A DNA stretch of 64,000 nucleotides, taken from assembly GCF_900113605.1 (NCBI RefSeq), contig NZ_FOPY01000007.1, forward strand, positions 186,001-250,000. Direction: 5' to 3'. Shown here piece by piece: positions 18,756-29,243 of the stretch (within the stretch, counting starts at the first letter, position 1; the number at the start of each line of letters is the position of its first letter). Both the position numbers and the translations under genes were made by a program. The notes below the pieces were generated by a model. It was not told where the DNA came from. It made no database searches and saw nothing but the letters and a program-made list of their open reading frames with translations. The stretch comes from Modicisalibacter xianhensis. Its GTDB lineage: Bacteria; Pseudomonadota; Gammaproteobacteria; Pseudomonadales; Halomonadaceae.

Positions 18756-20219
18756 ATGAGCGGCGAAGTACTGATCAATCTCACGCCAATGGAAACCCGC
18801 GTAGCCGTCGTCGAGAATGGGGTCCTGCAGGAAGCCTTCATCGAACGCAGCCGGCGCCGGGGCATTGTCGGCAACATCTACAAGGGCAAGGTGGCGCGCG
18901 TCTTGCCGGGCATGCAGGCCGCGTTCATCGACATCGGTCTCGAGCGTGCGGCGTTCATCCATGCTCATGAAGTGATGCCGCCCAACACGCCCTCCGATGA
19001 GCAGGTTTCCATCAGCCAACTGCTGCATGAGGGCCAGCCGCTGGTGGTTCAGGTCACCAAGGATCCGATTGGCTCCAAGGGGGCAAGGCTGACCACGCAC
19101 CTATCGGTGCCCTCGCGCTATCTGGTCTACATGCCCGATTCGGGCCATACCGGGGTCTCGCAGCGCATCGAGGACGACGGCGAGCGTGAGCGGCTCCGCC
19201 TGTTGGTCGAGGAATGCCTGGCCGAGATCGACCAGGAAGTGGCCGGTGGCTTCATCATCCGCACGGCGGCCGAGGGCGTGGGCAGGGAGGAACTGCTCAC
19301 CGACATGCAGTTCTTGGTCAGGCTGTGGCGCAAGGTGGGGGAGCGCAAGCTAAATGCACCGGCCCCCAGCCGTATCTACGACGACCTGCCACTGTTCATA
19401 CGCACCCTGCGCGATGTCATGCGCGATGATATCGAGAAGGTACGCATCGATTCCCGCGAGAACTACCACAAGCTGGTGGAGTTTGCCCAGGAATTCATGC
19501 CCGGGGTGTCCGAGCGGATCGAGTACTACCCCGGCGAGCGTCCAATCTTCGACCTGTTCAGTGTCGAGGACGAGATACACAAGGCGCTGGGACGCAAGGT
19601 GCAACTCAAGTCGGGCGGCTATCTGGTGATCGACCAGACCGAGGCGATGACCACCATCGACGTGAATACCGGGGGCTACGTCGGCCATCGCAACCTCGAG
19701 GAAACCATTTTCAAGACCAACCTCGAGGCGGCGACGGCGATCGCCCGGCAGCTTCGTCTGCGCAATCTCGGCGGGATCATCATCATCGACTTCATCGACA
19801 TGGAAGACCCGGAGCATCAGCGCCAGGTCCTGCGCGTACTGGAGAAGGCCCTCGAGCGCGACCATGCCAAGAACAAGCTGACCGGCGTGACGGAGCTCGG
19901 CCTGGTCCAACTGACACGCAAGCGGACCCGGGAAAGCCTCGAACAGACCCTGTGCGAGCCATGTCCGACCTGCCAGGGGCGCGGCACCCTGAAGACGCCC
20001 GAGACGATCTGCTACGAAATCTTCCGTGAGATCCTTCGCGAGGAGCGGGCCTACAGTCCTGAAACCTACATGGTGCTGGCCTCGCAGGCGGTGGTCGACC
20101 GTCTTCTCGACGAGGAGTCCGCCGCCGTGGCCGATCTGGAGATATTCATCGGCAAGACGATTCGCTTCCAGGTCGAGTCGCATTACTCCCAGGAGCAATA
20201 CGACATCGTCCTGATGTGA
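18756..20219 (+). CDS. rng: Ribonuclease G
   Basis: A 487-aa endoribonuclease of the RNase E/G family that matures the 5' end of 16S rRNA and degrades some mRNAs. Seen: an N-terminal S1 domain (GNIYKGKVARVLPGMQAAFIDIG), a 5' sensor region, the DNase I-like catalytic part with TTIDVNTGGYVG and IIIDFIDMED (magnesium aspartates), and the zinc-link CEPCPTCQGRG. The length equals RNase G and there is no long C-terminal scaffold, so it is not RNase E. RBS AAGGA before 18756. Confidence 0.96.
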   Translation: MSGEVLINLTPMETRVAVVENGVLQEAFIERSRRRGIVGNIYKGKVARVLPGMQAAFIDIGLERAAFIHAHEVMPPNTPSDEQVSISQLLHEGQPLVVQVTKDPIGSKGARLTTHLSVPSRYLVYMPDSGHTGVSQRIEDDGERERLRLLVEECLAEIDQEVAGGFIIRTAAEGVGREELLTDMQFLVRLWRKVGERKLNAPAPSRIYDDLPLFIRTLRDVMRDDIEKVRIDSRENYHKLVEFAQEFMPGVSERIEYYPGERPIFDLFSVEDEIHKALGRKVQLKSGGYLVIDQTEAMTTIDVNTGGYVGHRNLEETIFKTNLEAATAIARQLRLRNLGGIIIIDFIDMEDPEHQRQVLRVLEKALERDHAKNKLTGVTELGLVQLTRKRTRESLEQTLCEPCPTCQGRGTLKTPETICYEIFREILREERAYSPETYMVLASQAVVDRLLDEESAAVADLEIFIGKTIRFQVESHYSQEQYDIVLM

Positions 20220-20253
20220 ACCCGCTCGCCATGGATCGGAGGCAGTAATTCAC

Positions 20254-23200
20254 ATGGCCACGTCGCGTATCCTGCTGCGTTGGGTGCTGACCCTGCTGGC
20301 CATTGGTCTGGCGACTGTCGCATTGCTGCTGGGTGGTGTTCGGGTAGCCATGCACCAGACCGATGGCCTGCGTGACGAGCTGAGCGCGTGGCTGACCAGT
20401 CAATTCGGCGCGAGCATGCAACTGGGCCGGTTGAATACCGCCATGCACGGGCTCGACCCGTCGCTGACACTCAATGACCTGCAGCTGATCTCGCATGCCG
20501 GCGTCGATCCCTATCCGCTGCTCGATATCGAGCGGGCGGGTTTGCGTCTCGATGTCATCGACTCGCTGCGTACCGGTTACCCCGTGCTGGCCAATGCACG
20601 CATCGACGACGCGACGCTCCACCTCTACCAGGATAGCCAGGGCCGCTGGGGCTGGCCCGCACCAGCCGAATTGCCGACCGAGATCGTTCCCGACACTGGC
20701 TTTGCGATTGCCGATATCGACCGCATCACCGGACTGCTGCTGCGTCAGCAGCTGCAAGCAGCGAACCTCAAGGTGGTATTGCACGGCCTCGATGACACCG
20801 TGACGTTGTCCTCGCCACGCATCGTGATGGCAGGCAGTAGCCAGAGGGCCCATCTGGAAGGGCAGGTCTTGCTGGACGATGGCACTACCACACAGGCCTT
20901 GGAAGTCGTGCTGGAAATGCCACCGGAAGAGCCAGGGCCAGAGGGTTACCAGGCATTACTGCAAGTCAATGCCGACCTGGATGCCTTGTCGCGCCTGGGA
21001 CGCCTGGTTGCCAGGCCCACCCCGCTCGATTTTGCAGCCATGCAGGGGGCGGCCAGGCTATGGGGGTTCTGGCGTGACGGGCGTCTCCAGGATGTACGTG
21101 CCGAACTGGACATTGCCGAGCTCGGTATTGATGGTCGTGACGAGACATCGTCGCTGCAAGGCCTTGGTGCGCAGGCCCAATGGCTGCGTGGTGAAGACGA
21201 CAATTGGCAGGCCTGGGGCACGACGATGGCGGCCAATGCCGAACCGACGGATATCGGGCCGGTGCCGAGGCATTTTTACGCCAAAGGCAACGATGAGGCG
21301 TGGTCACTGCAGACCACGCCCTTCGAGATCGCCGAATTGGCAGCATGGGGGCGACGATTGACAGATTCGCCGGCGTTGACCAAGGCCATCGACGGCCTGG
21401 AGCCGGCTGGCCGGGTGGCGGGATTCTCGGTGGGTTGGCGACAAGGACAATGGCGGTCGCAAGCCCTTCTCAGGGATGCTTCGGTCTCCTCCTGGCAGGG
21501 GGCGCCGGGAGGCGGCCCGCTCGATGCCTGGGTGGAAATGACGGGGTTGAGCGGGCAGCTCACGTTCACCGGGGCATCCGGCACGGCGCTGGTCTTTCCC
21601 GAGACCTTCGATGAGCCGCTGTTGGTCGATGGCATTGCCGGTAAGGTGAGCTGGGCACACGATGACGGCAGATGGCAAGTCGTCGGAGACAACCTCAAGG
21701 CCATGTGGCGTGGGGCGAATATCAGCGGCGGCTTCGGGCTGGTGACTTCCGGAAAGACACCCGGCGAATTCGAACTTCGCCTGGACATGGCCAATATCGA
21801 TGCCATCGACGCACCGCTCATGGCCTGGTTGCCTGCCAAGGTGCTCGATCCCGAGCTGCGCGAGTGGCTGGGCCAAGGCATTGCCGGTCGCGTCCCGCAG
21901 GGCAGCCTCTACGTCCAGCAACCGCTCGACGGCTCAGGCGGGACGAAGACCGATGACGCCGAGAACGAGGATTTCGAAGGCAAGCTGCGCCTGACATTAC
22001 AGGTAGAAGACGGACGTTTGCCCTTTGACCCCCAGTGGCCGGCCCTGGAAAACGTTAGCGGAACACTGACGGTCAATGACGAGACCCTGCATGCCGATGT
22101 CGCTCATGCCGAAGTGAGTGGACTGGTCAGCGAGGGGGCCAAGGTAGCATTGCAGGACGAACTGTTGCGCGTCGAGGGGCCGGTGAGCGGGTCGAGTCAG
22201 GCGCTGCTCGATTTCCTGGCAGCCAGCCCGATCGAAGGCATGGACGCGTTTTCTACATGGCGCAGCGAAGGCCAGGTCGAAGGGCAACTGGCTCTCTCGG
22301 TGCCGATGGTCGAAGGTGAGGAGATCGAGAACAGCGAGGCGCTCGAGATCGATGTAACGGCGGCCATCGATGCGCCGAGCCTGACGTTGCCGCAGTCCGG
22401 ACTGACCTTGGGCAGCATCAACGGTCGCCTGCATTATCGTCACGCGGGCAACGAGGATACGCTGACCGGTGAGCTTGGTGCCCGGGCCTTCGATGGGCCG
22501 ATGCTGGCGCGCTTCGACGTAGGGGGAGAGGGCGTGGCCATTGAGGGGCGGGCGCTGGCACGTGGCCTGCTGGCCTGGGCGGGTGTGCCGGCGCTGGATA
22601 ATCTGCTGGCCGGCTATTTCCCCTACAGCGCAAAATTGGATCTGCAGGGCGAGCAGCCTCGCCTGACGCTCGACAGCGATCTTGAAGGGCTGGCCATCCT
22701 GTTGCCGGCGCCGTTCGGCAAGCAACTCGACGAACGGGTGCCATTGCATGTCGAAGCGATCCCGGGCGAGCTCGTGCGCGTGGACGTGGCCGACCGGCTC
22801 AGGGCGCGATGGCGCACCCGTGTCGGGCAGGCCGCGCAGGGACAGGTCTGGCTGGAGCGCTGGCCAGCCTCGCCGGATTGGCCGAGGGGGCCTGGCTGGG
22901 AGGTCGTATGGCGCTCGTCGGGGCTGCCGCTGACACGATGGAAGGACGCCTTGGCAAGCGTGTCGTTACCCGAGACGACAGAAACCTCGCCACCAGCCAC
23001 TTCGGCCTTGCGCCGGATGGTGATCGACACCGGTTGCCTGCGCTGGGAGCAGCGCTGCCTGGGAACGCTGAATGCCTCGCTGGCTCCCGTAGGTGATGGG
23101 TGGCGTATCGATCTGGCCGGCAGCCTGGCGCAAGGATCGGCACAATATCATCCACAACGCTCCCGGCCGCTGGACATCGCACTGTCGAGCCTATCCCTGG

Positions 23201-24111
23201 ATGCGCTGTTGCCCGAAGCGCCCGCGCCGGAAGCCACCGGATTGCTCGATCAGATCGCAACGCCCCCCGAGCCCGTCGCGTTGCCGCCGGCGCTGGCCCG
23301 CCTGCCGGCTGGACAGGTACGTATCGATACGCTCATTCATGAGGGGCGTCGACTGGGGCCGCTCACGGCCAGTTGGGATGCGACACCCCAGCGGTTGAGC
23401 CTCAAGCCGCTGTCGTTGACCTTGGGCCAGGTGGTCGCCGAAGGCGAAGTGATATGGGAAAGCTCTGGGACTGGCGCCAGCCTGACCCGTTCGCGGATTG
23501 CCCTGACAGGGGGGGATCTCGGTACGATGATCGAGGCATTGGGGCAGCCGGTACCCTTGCGCAGTGCCTCGACCCAGGTCCAGACTCAACTGGCATGGCC
23601 CGGTGCACCGTGGCAGTTCGCCCTGGAGCGTTCGCGCGGGAGTATCGAGGCGCAGCTCGAGGATGGCCGTTTTTTGACCTTGGAGTCGCCATCCGCACGG
23701 CTGATCGGCTTGCTCAACGTGGATAACCTGCTGCGTCGGCTACGCTTGGATTTTTCCGACGTGACTGGCCAGGGCACCGCATTCGACAGCGTGACCGGAA
23801 ATGCGACACTGTATGATGGTCGTCTGGAAACACGGGGGCCCGTTGAAATCGATGGCCCATCCACCCAATTTACTCTGGAAGGCAGCGTCGATCTCGCTGC
23901 ACGGCGGCTCGACCTGTTGCTAGGCATTACCGTACCGGTCAGCCAGAACCTGCCGTTGGCCGCTGTTCTCGTCGGTGCCCCTTATGTCGGTGGCGCGCTG
24001 TTCCTGGCCGACAAGGTATTTGGTGGCTGGATCGACAAGGTCACACGAATTCACTATCGCGTGCAGGGTCCTTGGACCTCGCCGCAGATCACACTGGAAA
24101 ATGCCGAATGA
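20254..24111 (+). CDS. yhdP: YhdP-family AsmA-like phospholipid transport protein
   Basis: A 1285-aa protein with one N-terminal TM helix (about residues 6-30) and a very long periplasmic beta-rich body, ending with the conserved DUF3971/AsmA-like C-terminus ([22 protein letters not shown] ... [16 protein letters not shown] ... [14 protein letters not shown]). E. coli YhdP, of nearly the same length, forms a bridge that moves phospholipids from inner to outer membrane together with TamB and YdbH. GGAGG lies 11 bases before the ATG. It overlaps tldD by 4 nt (ATGA). Residues 570-590 carry an acidic insert ([13 protein letters not shown]). Confidence 0.9.
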   Translation: MATSRILLRWVLTLLAIGLATVALLLGGVRVAMHQTDGLRDELSAWLTSQFGASMQLGRLNTAMHGLDPSLTLNDLQLISHAGVDPYPLLDIERAGLRLDVIDSLRTGYPVLANARIDDATLHLYQDSQGRWGWPAPAELPTEIVPDTGFAIADIDRITGLLLRQQLQAANLKVVLHGLDDTVTLSSPRIVMAGSSQRAHLEGQVLLDDGTTTQALEVVLEMPPEEPGPEGYQALLQVNADLDALSRLGRLVARPTPLDFAAMQGAARLWGFWRDGRLQDVRAELDIAELGIDGRDETSSLQGLGAQAQWLRGEDDNWQAWGTTMAANAEPTDIGPVPRHFYAKGNDEAWSLQTTPFEIAELAAWGRRLTDSPALTKAIDGLEPAGRVAGFSVGWRQGQWRSQALLRDASVSSWQGAPGGGPLDAWVEMTGLSGQLTFTGASGTALVFPETFDEPLLVDGIAGKVSWAHDDGRWQVVGDNLKAMWRGANISGGFGLVTSGKTPGEFELRLDMANIDAIDAPLMAWLPAKVLDPELREWLGQGIAGRVPQGSLYVQQPLDGSGGTKTDDAENEDFEGKLRLTLQVEDGRLPFDPQWPALENVSGTLTVNDETLHADVAHAEVSGLVSEGAKVALQDELLRVEGPVSGSSQALLDFLAASPIEGMDAFSTWRSEGQVEGQLALSVPMVEGEEIENSEALEIDVTAAIDAPSLTLPQSGLTLGSINGRLHYRHAGNEDTLTGELGARAFDGPMLARFDVGGEGVAIEGRALARGLLAWAGVPALDNLLAGYFPYSAKLDLQGEQPRLTLDSDLEGLAILLPAPFGKQLDERVPLHVEAIPGELVRVDVADRLRARWRTRVGQAAQGQVWLERWPASPDWPRGPGWEVVWRSSGLPLTRWKDALASVSLPETTETSPPATSALRRMVIDTGCLRWEQRCLGTLNASLAPVGDGWRIDLAGSLAQGSAQYHPQRSRPLDIALSSLSLDALLPEAPAPEATGLLDQIATPPEPVALPPALARLPAGQVRIDTLIHEGRRLGPLTASWDATPQRLSLKPLSLTLGQVVAEGEVIWESSGTGASLTRSRIALTGGDLGTMIEALGQPVPLRSASTQVQTQLAWPGAPWQFALERSRGSIEAQLEDGRFLTLESPSARLIGLLNVDNLLRRLRLDFSDVTGQGTAFDSVTGNATLYDGRLETRGPVEIDGPSTQFTLEGSVDLAARRLDLLLGITVPVSQNLPLAAVLVGAPYVGGALFLADKVFGGWIDKVTRIHYRVQGPWTSPQITLENAE

Positions 24112-25562
24112 CGCAATTGACCCAATCTCCGCTGGACGAGGCCATCGCCACGCTGCTGGCACCGGGAGGCCTGGATGCCGAGGCGCTCGAACCTGGGTTG
24201 AGCCATGCGCTGGGCCCGGGTATCGATTATGCGGATCTCTATTTCCAGCGCAGCTGGCATGAAAGCTGGGTACTCGAGGACGGTGAGGTCAAGGATGCCA
24301 GCTACAACATCGATGGGGGTGTCGGTGTAAGAGCGCTATCCGGTGAGAAGACCGGCTTTGCCTATTCCAACCAGATCACGGCCGAGGCGCTTGCCGAAAC
24401 CGGCAAGACGGCATCGGGCATTGCGCGCAGCGGATCGTGTCTGGATCGCAAGCCGGTCACGGTGAGTTCGGCTCCGCTGCGCTATACGGGTATCGACCCG
24501 CTGTCGGGCCTGACCGCCGAGGACAAGATTGCCATGCTCAAGCTGGCCGATCGCGTGGCACGTGCCGCCGACCCCTCGGTCAGCCAGGTCAGTGCCTCGC
24601 TGACCGGCGAACACGAGGTCGTGATGGTCCGCGCCAGCGACGGTACGCTGGCGGCGGATATCCGACCACTGGTGCGCCTCAACGTCAGCGTGATCGCGGC
24701 CAAGAACGGGCGCAGAGAGCGGGGCAGTGCCGGAGGCGGTGGCCGCTATGCCATGTCGCGTCTGCGTGACGAGAATGCCGCCGAGCGTTATGCCAAGGAG
24801 GCGGTACGTCAGGCGCTGGTCAACTTGGAGGCGGTCGATGCGCCTGCCGGTCAGATGCCGGTCGTGCTGGGCTCCGGCTGGCCAGGCATCCTGCTTCACG
24901 AGGCGGTCGGCCATGGCCTCGAGGGCGATTTCAACCGCAAGGGCAGTTCGGCGTTTGCCGGCCGCATGGGGCAGCGGGTGGCCGCGCCCGGTGTCACCGT
25001 GGTCGACGATGCCACGCTGGACGATCGTCGCGGCTCGATGACCGTTGATGACGAGGGTACCCCGGGCGCATACACGCCGCTGATCGAGGACGGCATTCTC
25101 GTCGGCTACATGCAGGACAAGTTGAACGCACGGCTGATGGGCATGGCGCCGACCGGCAACGCCCGTCGCGAGTCCTATGCCCACCTGCCGATGCCGCGCA
25201 TGACCAATACCTACATGCTCGCCGGACAGGACGATCCCGAGGACATCATCAAGAGCGTGAAACGCGGCATCTATGCGGTCAGCTTCGGCGGTGGTCAGGT
25301 CGATATCACCTCCGGCAAGTTCGTGTTCTCGGCCAGTGAAGCCTACCTGATCGAGGACGGCCGCATTACCACACCGGTCAAGGGCGCCACATTGATTGGC
25401 AATGGGCCGGAGGCCATGGGCCGGGTGTCGATGATCGGGCACGATATGGCGCTGGATACCGGTATCGGCGTATGCGGCAAGGAGGGCCAGGGCGTGCCGG
25501 TGGGAGTCGGTCAGCCGACGTTGAAGTTGGACGAGATTACGGTCGGCGGCACTCAGTCTTGA
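24108..25562 (+). CDS. tldD: Metalloprotease TldD
   Basis: A 484-aa catalytic subunit of the heterodimeric TldD/TldE protease, which in E. coli trims the microcin B17 precursor, degrades CcdA and acts on unfolded peptides. The zinc motif [11 protein letters not shown] gives His264, Glu265 and His268. The start at 24108 is favoured over 24072 because it overlaps the yhdP stop (ATGA) and gives the family N-terminus. Last gene of the mreB-to-tldD run. The partner pmbA/tldE lies 770 bp away beyond darP. Confidence 0.95.
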   Translation: MTQLTQSPLDEAIATLLAPGGLDAEALEPGLSHALGPGIDYADLYFQRSWHESWVLEDGEVKDASYNIDGGVGVRALSGEKTGFAYSNQITAEALAETGKTASGIARSGSCLDRKPVTVSSAPLRYTGIDPLSGLTAEDKIAMLKLADRVARAADPSVSQVSASLTGEHEVVMVRASDGTLAADIRPLVRLNVSVIAAKNGRRERGSAGGGGRYAMSRLRDENAAERYAKEAVRQALVNLEAVDAPAGQMPVVLGSGWPGILLHEAVGHGLEGDFNRKGSSAFAGRMGQRVAAPGVTVVDDATLDDRRGSMTVDDEGTPGAYTPLIEDGILVGYMQDKLNARLMGMAPTGNARRESYAHLPMPRMTNTYMLAGQDDPEDIIKSVKRGIYAVSFGGGQVDITSGKFVFSASEAYLIEDGRITTPVKGATLIGNGPEAMGRVSMIGHDMALDTGIGVCGKEGQGVPVGVGQPTLKLDEITVGGTQS

Positions 25563-25762
25563 ACGAAGGTGCCGATGCTTGCCCATACTGTTTTGAAAAT
25601 CGACTCGGCATGCTCATTTACGCGCTTATAAACTCCGCTGCCTCGTCGATTTTCGCTTTGCCTGGGCCTCGCTCGATGACGTTCCCAAGCGTCTTTCACA
25701 GTTGGCAGTCCGTTCCTGCTCGTGCGTCTGCCCGGCGCCGGGGTCGTCACGGGACGATCGAC
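25563..25762. other. 200-bp convergent intergenic tldD / darP with spaced inverted repeat
   Basis: No gene is supported. A 10-bp perfect inverted repeat, GAAAATCGAC (25595-25604) and GTCGATTTTC (25645-25654), encloses 40 bp of lower-GC sequence. It is not shaped like a standard terminator because of the long loop, but either arm is followed by a short A/T stretch. The base composition is lower in GC than the flanking genes. Confidence 0.5.
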
Positions 25763-26266
25763 TTATATACTTGCCGTGTCGCGGATCAGCTTGAACAGCT
25801 TGCGGGCATTGGTCGGTGGCTTGCCGCGCTGGCGCTCGCTGCGGGCGTTGCGAATCAGCTGGCGCAGGGCCTGGCGGTCGACGTCGGGATAGTCGGCAAT
25901 GAAGGGTTCGAGGGCCTCGTCGTCATCGATCAGGCAGTCGCGCCATTTCTCGAGGCGGTGGAAGGCGTGATCGCGACGCAGCTTCTCCTGCTCGAATTCG
26001 TCGAAGACGGCGCGTATGCCCTCGATGTCCTCGCGGCGCATGACCTTGCCAACGTACTGCATGTGGCGACGACGCCCCTCATGGGAGCGGATGCGTGAGG
26101 TTTCCTCGACGGCGGCGAGCATGTCCTCGGAAAGAGGCAGGCGTGCGCGCTGAGCGTCGGGCAACGCAATGATCTTTTCACCCAGCGCTTGCAGGGCTTG
26201 CATTTCCTGCTTGCGTTGGGTCTTGCTCGGGCGACCTTCTTGGTCGTCGGGTACATCGAATGACAT
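25763..26266 (-). CDS. darP: Ribosome-associated protein DarP (YjgA, DUF615)
   Basis: A 167-aa protein of the YjgA/DarP family, which binds pre-50S particles and helps 23S rRNA peptidyl-transferase-centre maturation. Seen: KTQRKQEMQALQALGEKIIALPDAQRARLPL, a helical body rich in charged residues, and GRRRHMQYVGKVMR. The start at 26266 gives MSFDVPDDQEG with only a weak Shine-Dalgarno (GGTAAT); the frame is open to 26362 but that would overlap the pmbA start. Divergent from pmbA by 66 bp. Confidence 0.88.
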   Translation of the reverse strand: MSFDVPDDQEGRPSKTQRKQEMQALQALGEKIIALPDAQRARLPLSEDMLAAVEETSRIRSHEGRRRHMQYVGKVMRREDIEGIRAVFDEFEQEKLRRDHAFHRLEKWRDCLIDDDEALEPFIADYPDVDRQALRQLIRNARSERQRGKPPTNARKLFKLIRDTASI

Positions 26267-26332
26267 GCCATTACCATCAGCATTGGGAGGTTGGCGCAGT
26301 ATAACAGCCAGCCTCGCAACAAGGAGACCAAC

Positions 26333-27673
26333 ATGACTCAGGCTTTCGATGCCGCTGCTCAACAGGCATTGCTGGAGTCGCGTGTCGCTGCCGCACTGGA
26401 GCAGGCACGTAAGCTGGGCGCCGACGCCTGTGAAGTCGGAGCCAGCGTCGATCAGGGAACGGGTGTCAACGTGCGCCTGGGCGAAGTGGAAACGGTCGAG
26501 CTGTCACGCGACCAGGGGTTTGCCGTGACGGTATATGTCGGTAAGCGCAAGGGCAGTGCCTCGTCATCGGATGCCGGCGAGGACTCGATCCGCGCTGCAG
26601 TGGAAAAGGCCATGGCGATTGCCCGTTACACGGGCGAGGATCCGGCTTCGGGACTGGCCGATGCCGAGCTGATGGCCACCGAGTTTCCGGATCTGAAGGT
26701 GCATCACCCCTGGCACCTGAGTACCGACGAAGCCATCGAGCTGGCACTGGCCTGCGAGGCCGCCGGACGCGCCGTGCCTGGTATCACCAACTCCGACGGG
26801 GCAGGATTGAGTTCCGGCGAAGGCGTCCGTGTCTATGGCAACAGCCATGGCTTCCTGGCCGGACTGAAGGGAAGCCGGCATTCGCTGTCGTGCATGTTGA
26901 TCGCGGGCGACGAGCAGGGCATGCAGCGCGACTATGACTACAGTAGCGTGCGCGACCCCGCGCTGCTCGCCTCGCCCGAGTCGATCGGTAAGAGTGCGGC
27001 CGAGCGTACCCTGCGTCGCCTAGGCGCTCGGCGTCCCGCGACCGGACGGCTGCCGGTGATGTTCGCGCCCGAACTGGCTGCAGGTCTGGTCGGGCATTTT
27101 CTCAATGCCATCGCCGGCGGCGCGCTCTATCGCGAGGCTTCCTTCCTGTGCGACAGCCTTGGTAAGCCGCTGTTTCCCGACTGGTTCACGTTGATGGAGA
27201 GACCCCGCGAAGTCGGTGCCATGGCCAGTGCGCCCTTCGATAATGACGGGGTTTATACTCGCGATAACGTATATATCGATAGTGGGCGTATCGCCAGCTA
27301 CATGCTATCCGCCTACAGTGCGCGTCGCCTGGGCATGACGAGTACGGGGAATGCCGGAGGCGCACGCAACGTGCGCATCGAGGCGCCGCTCGAATCGCAG
27401 CAACACCTGCTTGCCCGCATGGATCGCGGCGTACTGGTGACTGAACTGATGGGGCAGGGCGTCAATGGCGTGACCGGTGATTACTCCCGGGGTGCCGCGG
27501 GTTTCTGGGTCGAGAACGGCGAGATCCAGTATCCGGTCGAGGAGTTCACGATTGCCGGTAACCTCAACGACATGTTCGCCAACCTCGCGGGACTGGGAGA
27601 TGATGTCGACACGCGCGGCAGCGTACATACCGGCAGCTGGTTGATCGATGGCATGACCGTGGCCGGTGGCTGA
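26333..27673 (+). CDS. pmbA: Metalloprotease partner TldE (PmbA)
   Basis: A 446-aa non-catalytic partner of TldD. It shares the TldD fold (GADACEVGASVDQGTGVNVRLGEVETVE, a C-terminal RGAAGFWVENGEIQYPVEEFTIAGNL block) but lacks the HExxxH zinc motif, as expected. The start at 26333 follows AAGGAG. It is transcribed on its own promoter from the short divergent gap with darP; a TATAAC at 26300-26305 could be the -10. A long hairpin follows the stop. Confidence 0.95.
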   Translation: MTQAFDAAAQQALLESRVAAALEQARKLGADACEVGASVDQGTGVNVRLGEVETVELSRDQGFAVTVYVGKRKGSASSSDAGEDSIRAAVEKAMAIARYTGEDPASGLADAELMATEFPDLKVHHPWHLSTDEAIELALACEAAGRAVPGITNSDGAGLSSGEGVRVYGNSHGFLAGLKGSRHSLSCMLIAGDEQGMQRDYDYSSVRDPALLASPESIGKSAAERTLRRLGARRPATGRLPVMFAPELAAGLVGHFLNAIAGGALYREASFLCDSLGKPLFPDWFTLMERPREVGAMASAPFDNDGVYTRDNVYIDSGRIASYMLSAYSARRLGMTSTGNAGGARNVRIEAPLESQQHLLARMDRGVLVTELMGQGVNGVTGDYSRGAAGFWVENGEIQYPVEEFTIAGNLNDMFANLAGLGDDVDTRGSVHTGSWLIDGMTVAGG

Positions 27674-27688
27674 TCGGACCAAGAGCGG

Positions 27689-27733
27689 GCCACCATGAGC
27701 ACCTGCGTTGTATCGAGGCTCATGGTGGCTTTA
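27689..27733 (+). terminator. Terminator-like hairpin between pmbA and mgtE
   Basis: A perfect 12-bp stem (27689-27700 with 27718-27729) with a 17-nt loop is followed on the plus strand by TTT. It lies 16 bases past the pmbA stop and could also stop mgtE transcription from the other side. Confidence 0.55.
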
Positions 27734-27763
27734 GCGGGTTAGCCATGCAGGCGCATGCGCTAT

Positions 27764-29119
27764 CTAGAGATAGAGCAGTGTTGCCAGTCCCAAAAAGGCC
27801 ATGAAGCCAATCACGTCGGTGACGGTGGTCAGTATGACGCTGCCGGAGAGCGCTGGATCGATCTTGAGCTTCTTGAGGGCAACCGGCAGGAGCGTGCCGC
27901 ACAGTGACGCGATCAACAGGTTGATGACGATCGCCGCCGCGATGATCCCACCCAAGGCGATGTCCTTGAACCACAGTACGGCAATGCCGGCCACCACGGC
28001 AGCCCATAACACCCCGTTCAGCGCCCCCACGATCAGTTCGCGGTTGAGCAGCCAGCGCAGGTTTGAGCCCGAGACATGGCCCAGGGCAATCCCGCGGATC
28101 AGTACCGTCAGTGCCTGGGAGCCGGCAATACCGCCCATGCTGGCAACGATCGGCATCAGTACCGCCAGGGCGGTGACCTGCTGAATGGTGCCTTCGAACA
28201 TGCCGATCACGGCAGCCGCCATGAAGGCCGTGATCAGATTGATGCCCAGCCACACGGCACGCCGCCGGCTCGTCCGCCAGGCCGGGGCGAAAGTATCCTC
28301 TTCCTCGTCGAGACCGGCGAGGCTCATCATGCGATGCTCCGCTCCCTCACGGATCACGTCGACGACATCATCGATGGTAATGCGGCCCAACAAGTGACCG
28401 TCCGTACCGACGACTGGTGCCGAAATCAGGTCGAACTTCTCGAACAGGCTCGCCACGTCTGTCTCGTGCAGCATCGCGGTAATGGTCACCATGTCGGTAT
28501 CCATCACTTCGCGTACCAGCATTGACGGGTCGGAAACCAGCAGGCGATTGATTGGCAGGCCGCCGATCAGTTTATCGCTGCGCGTCACGACCAGCAGCGT
28601 GTCGGTGGCCTCGGGCAGGCGTTCGTGGCGACGGAGATAGCGCAACACGACGTCCAGTGTGATATCCGGACGAATCGTCAGCGCATCCGTGTTCATCAGG
28701 CCGCCCGCCGTGTCCTCGGGGTAGGAGAGGACCGTTTCCAGGCGCTGGCGCTCCTGGGCCTCCATCGAGGCGAGGACTTCCTGAATGACGGTATTCGGCA
28801 ATCGTTGCAGCAGGTCGGCCAGATCGTCGACATCCAGCCCCTCGGTGGCCGAGACGACCTGCTGGGCATCCATGCGGTAGAGAAATTCGGTCTGGACATC
28901 TTCACCGAGATACTGCAGTACATCGCCCTGCAGTTCGGGATCGATCAACTCCCAGAGGACATTTCTCTCCTTGGGCGGCGAAGACTCGAGCAGATGGGCG
29001 ACATCGACTGGAGCGAGACCGCGGTTGAGCATGCGCCGGGCAGGCTCCAGCGCTCCGCTTTCCAATGCCTCGTTGAGCCTGGCCAGTTTGGGCTGCAGCT
29101 TTTCCGGATTCTTGCTCAT
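27764..29119 (-). CDS. mgtE: Magnesium transporter MgtE
   Basis: A 451-aa Mg2+ channel. Order seen: an N-terminal superhelical domain (about 1-130), two CBS domains that sense Mg2+ (about 135-255), a plug helix, and five TM helices (about 285-450) with the conserved PIVASMGGIAGSQ and AIVINLLIASLCG pore segments. The start at 29119 (MSKNPEKLQ) has GAGGA 10 bases upstream; the longer in-frame start runs into the next operon's terminator. The leader from the predicted promoter is only about 31 nt, too short for the Mg riboswitch found before some mgtE genes. Confidence 0.94.
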   Translation of the reverse strand: MSKNPEKLQPKLARLNEALESGALEPARRMLNRGLAPVDVAHLLESSPPKERNVLWELIDPELQGDVLQYLGEDVQTEFLYRMDAQQVVSATEGLDVDDLADLLQRLPNTVIQEVLASMEAQERQRLETVLSYPEDTAGGLMNTDALTIRPDITLDVVLRYLRRHERLPEATDTLLVVTRSDKLIGGLPINRLLVSDPSMLVREVMDTDMVTITAMLHETDVASLFEKFDLISAPVVGTDGHLLGRITIDDVVDVIREGAEHRMMSLAGLDEEEDTFAPAWRTSRRRAVWLGINLITAFMAAAVIGMFEGTIQQVTALAVLMPIVASMGGIAGSQALTVLIRGIALGHVSGSNLRWLLNRELIVGALNGVLWAAVVAGIAVLWFKDIALGGIIAAAIVINLLIASLCGTLLPVALKKLKIDPALSGSVILTTVTDVIGFMAFLGLATLLYL

Positions 29120-29156
29120 GCCCTCGGCGTCCTCTGTCGACCCGCAGATGACGCGT

Positions 29157-29165
29157 ATTCTACCA
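29157..29165 (-). promoter_or_regulatory. Candidate extended -10 promoter of mgtE
   Basis: On the minus strand TGGTAGAAT forms a TGn-extended -10 (TAGAAT at 29162-29157). No clear -35 precedes it, which is usual for extended -10 promoters. The transcript would start near 29150, leaving a 31-nt leader. Confidence 0.4.
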
Positions 29166-29186
29166 TGGTCGAAACGCTTGACGAGG

Positions 29187-29238
29187 AAAAACGAACAGCG
29201 TTCGCTAAACGCTAAGCCAGTAGTAGCGTGCCGTTCGT
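29187..29238 (-). terminator. Branched terminator at the end of the rpoN-ptsO run
   Basis: On the minus strand an outer stem ACGAAC/GTTCGT (29238-29233 with 29196-29191) contains an inner hairpin AGCGTT/AACGCT (29213-29208 with 29202-29197, 5-nt loop). A TTTTT run follows at 29191-29187. It begins 5 bases past the ptsO stop. Confidence 0.6.
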
Positions 29239-29243
29239 AAAAC

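Noticed and set aside
29120-29243. Possible magnesium riboswitch before mgtE
   Set aside because: The predicted leader is about 31 nt and the rest of the gap is the ptsO terminator; there is no room for an M-box aptamer.
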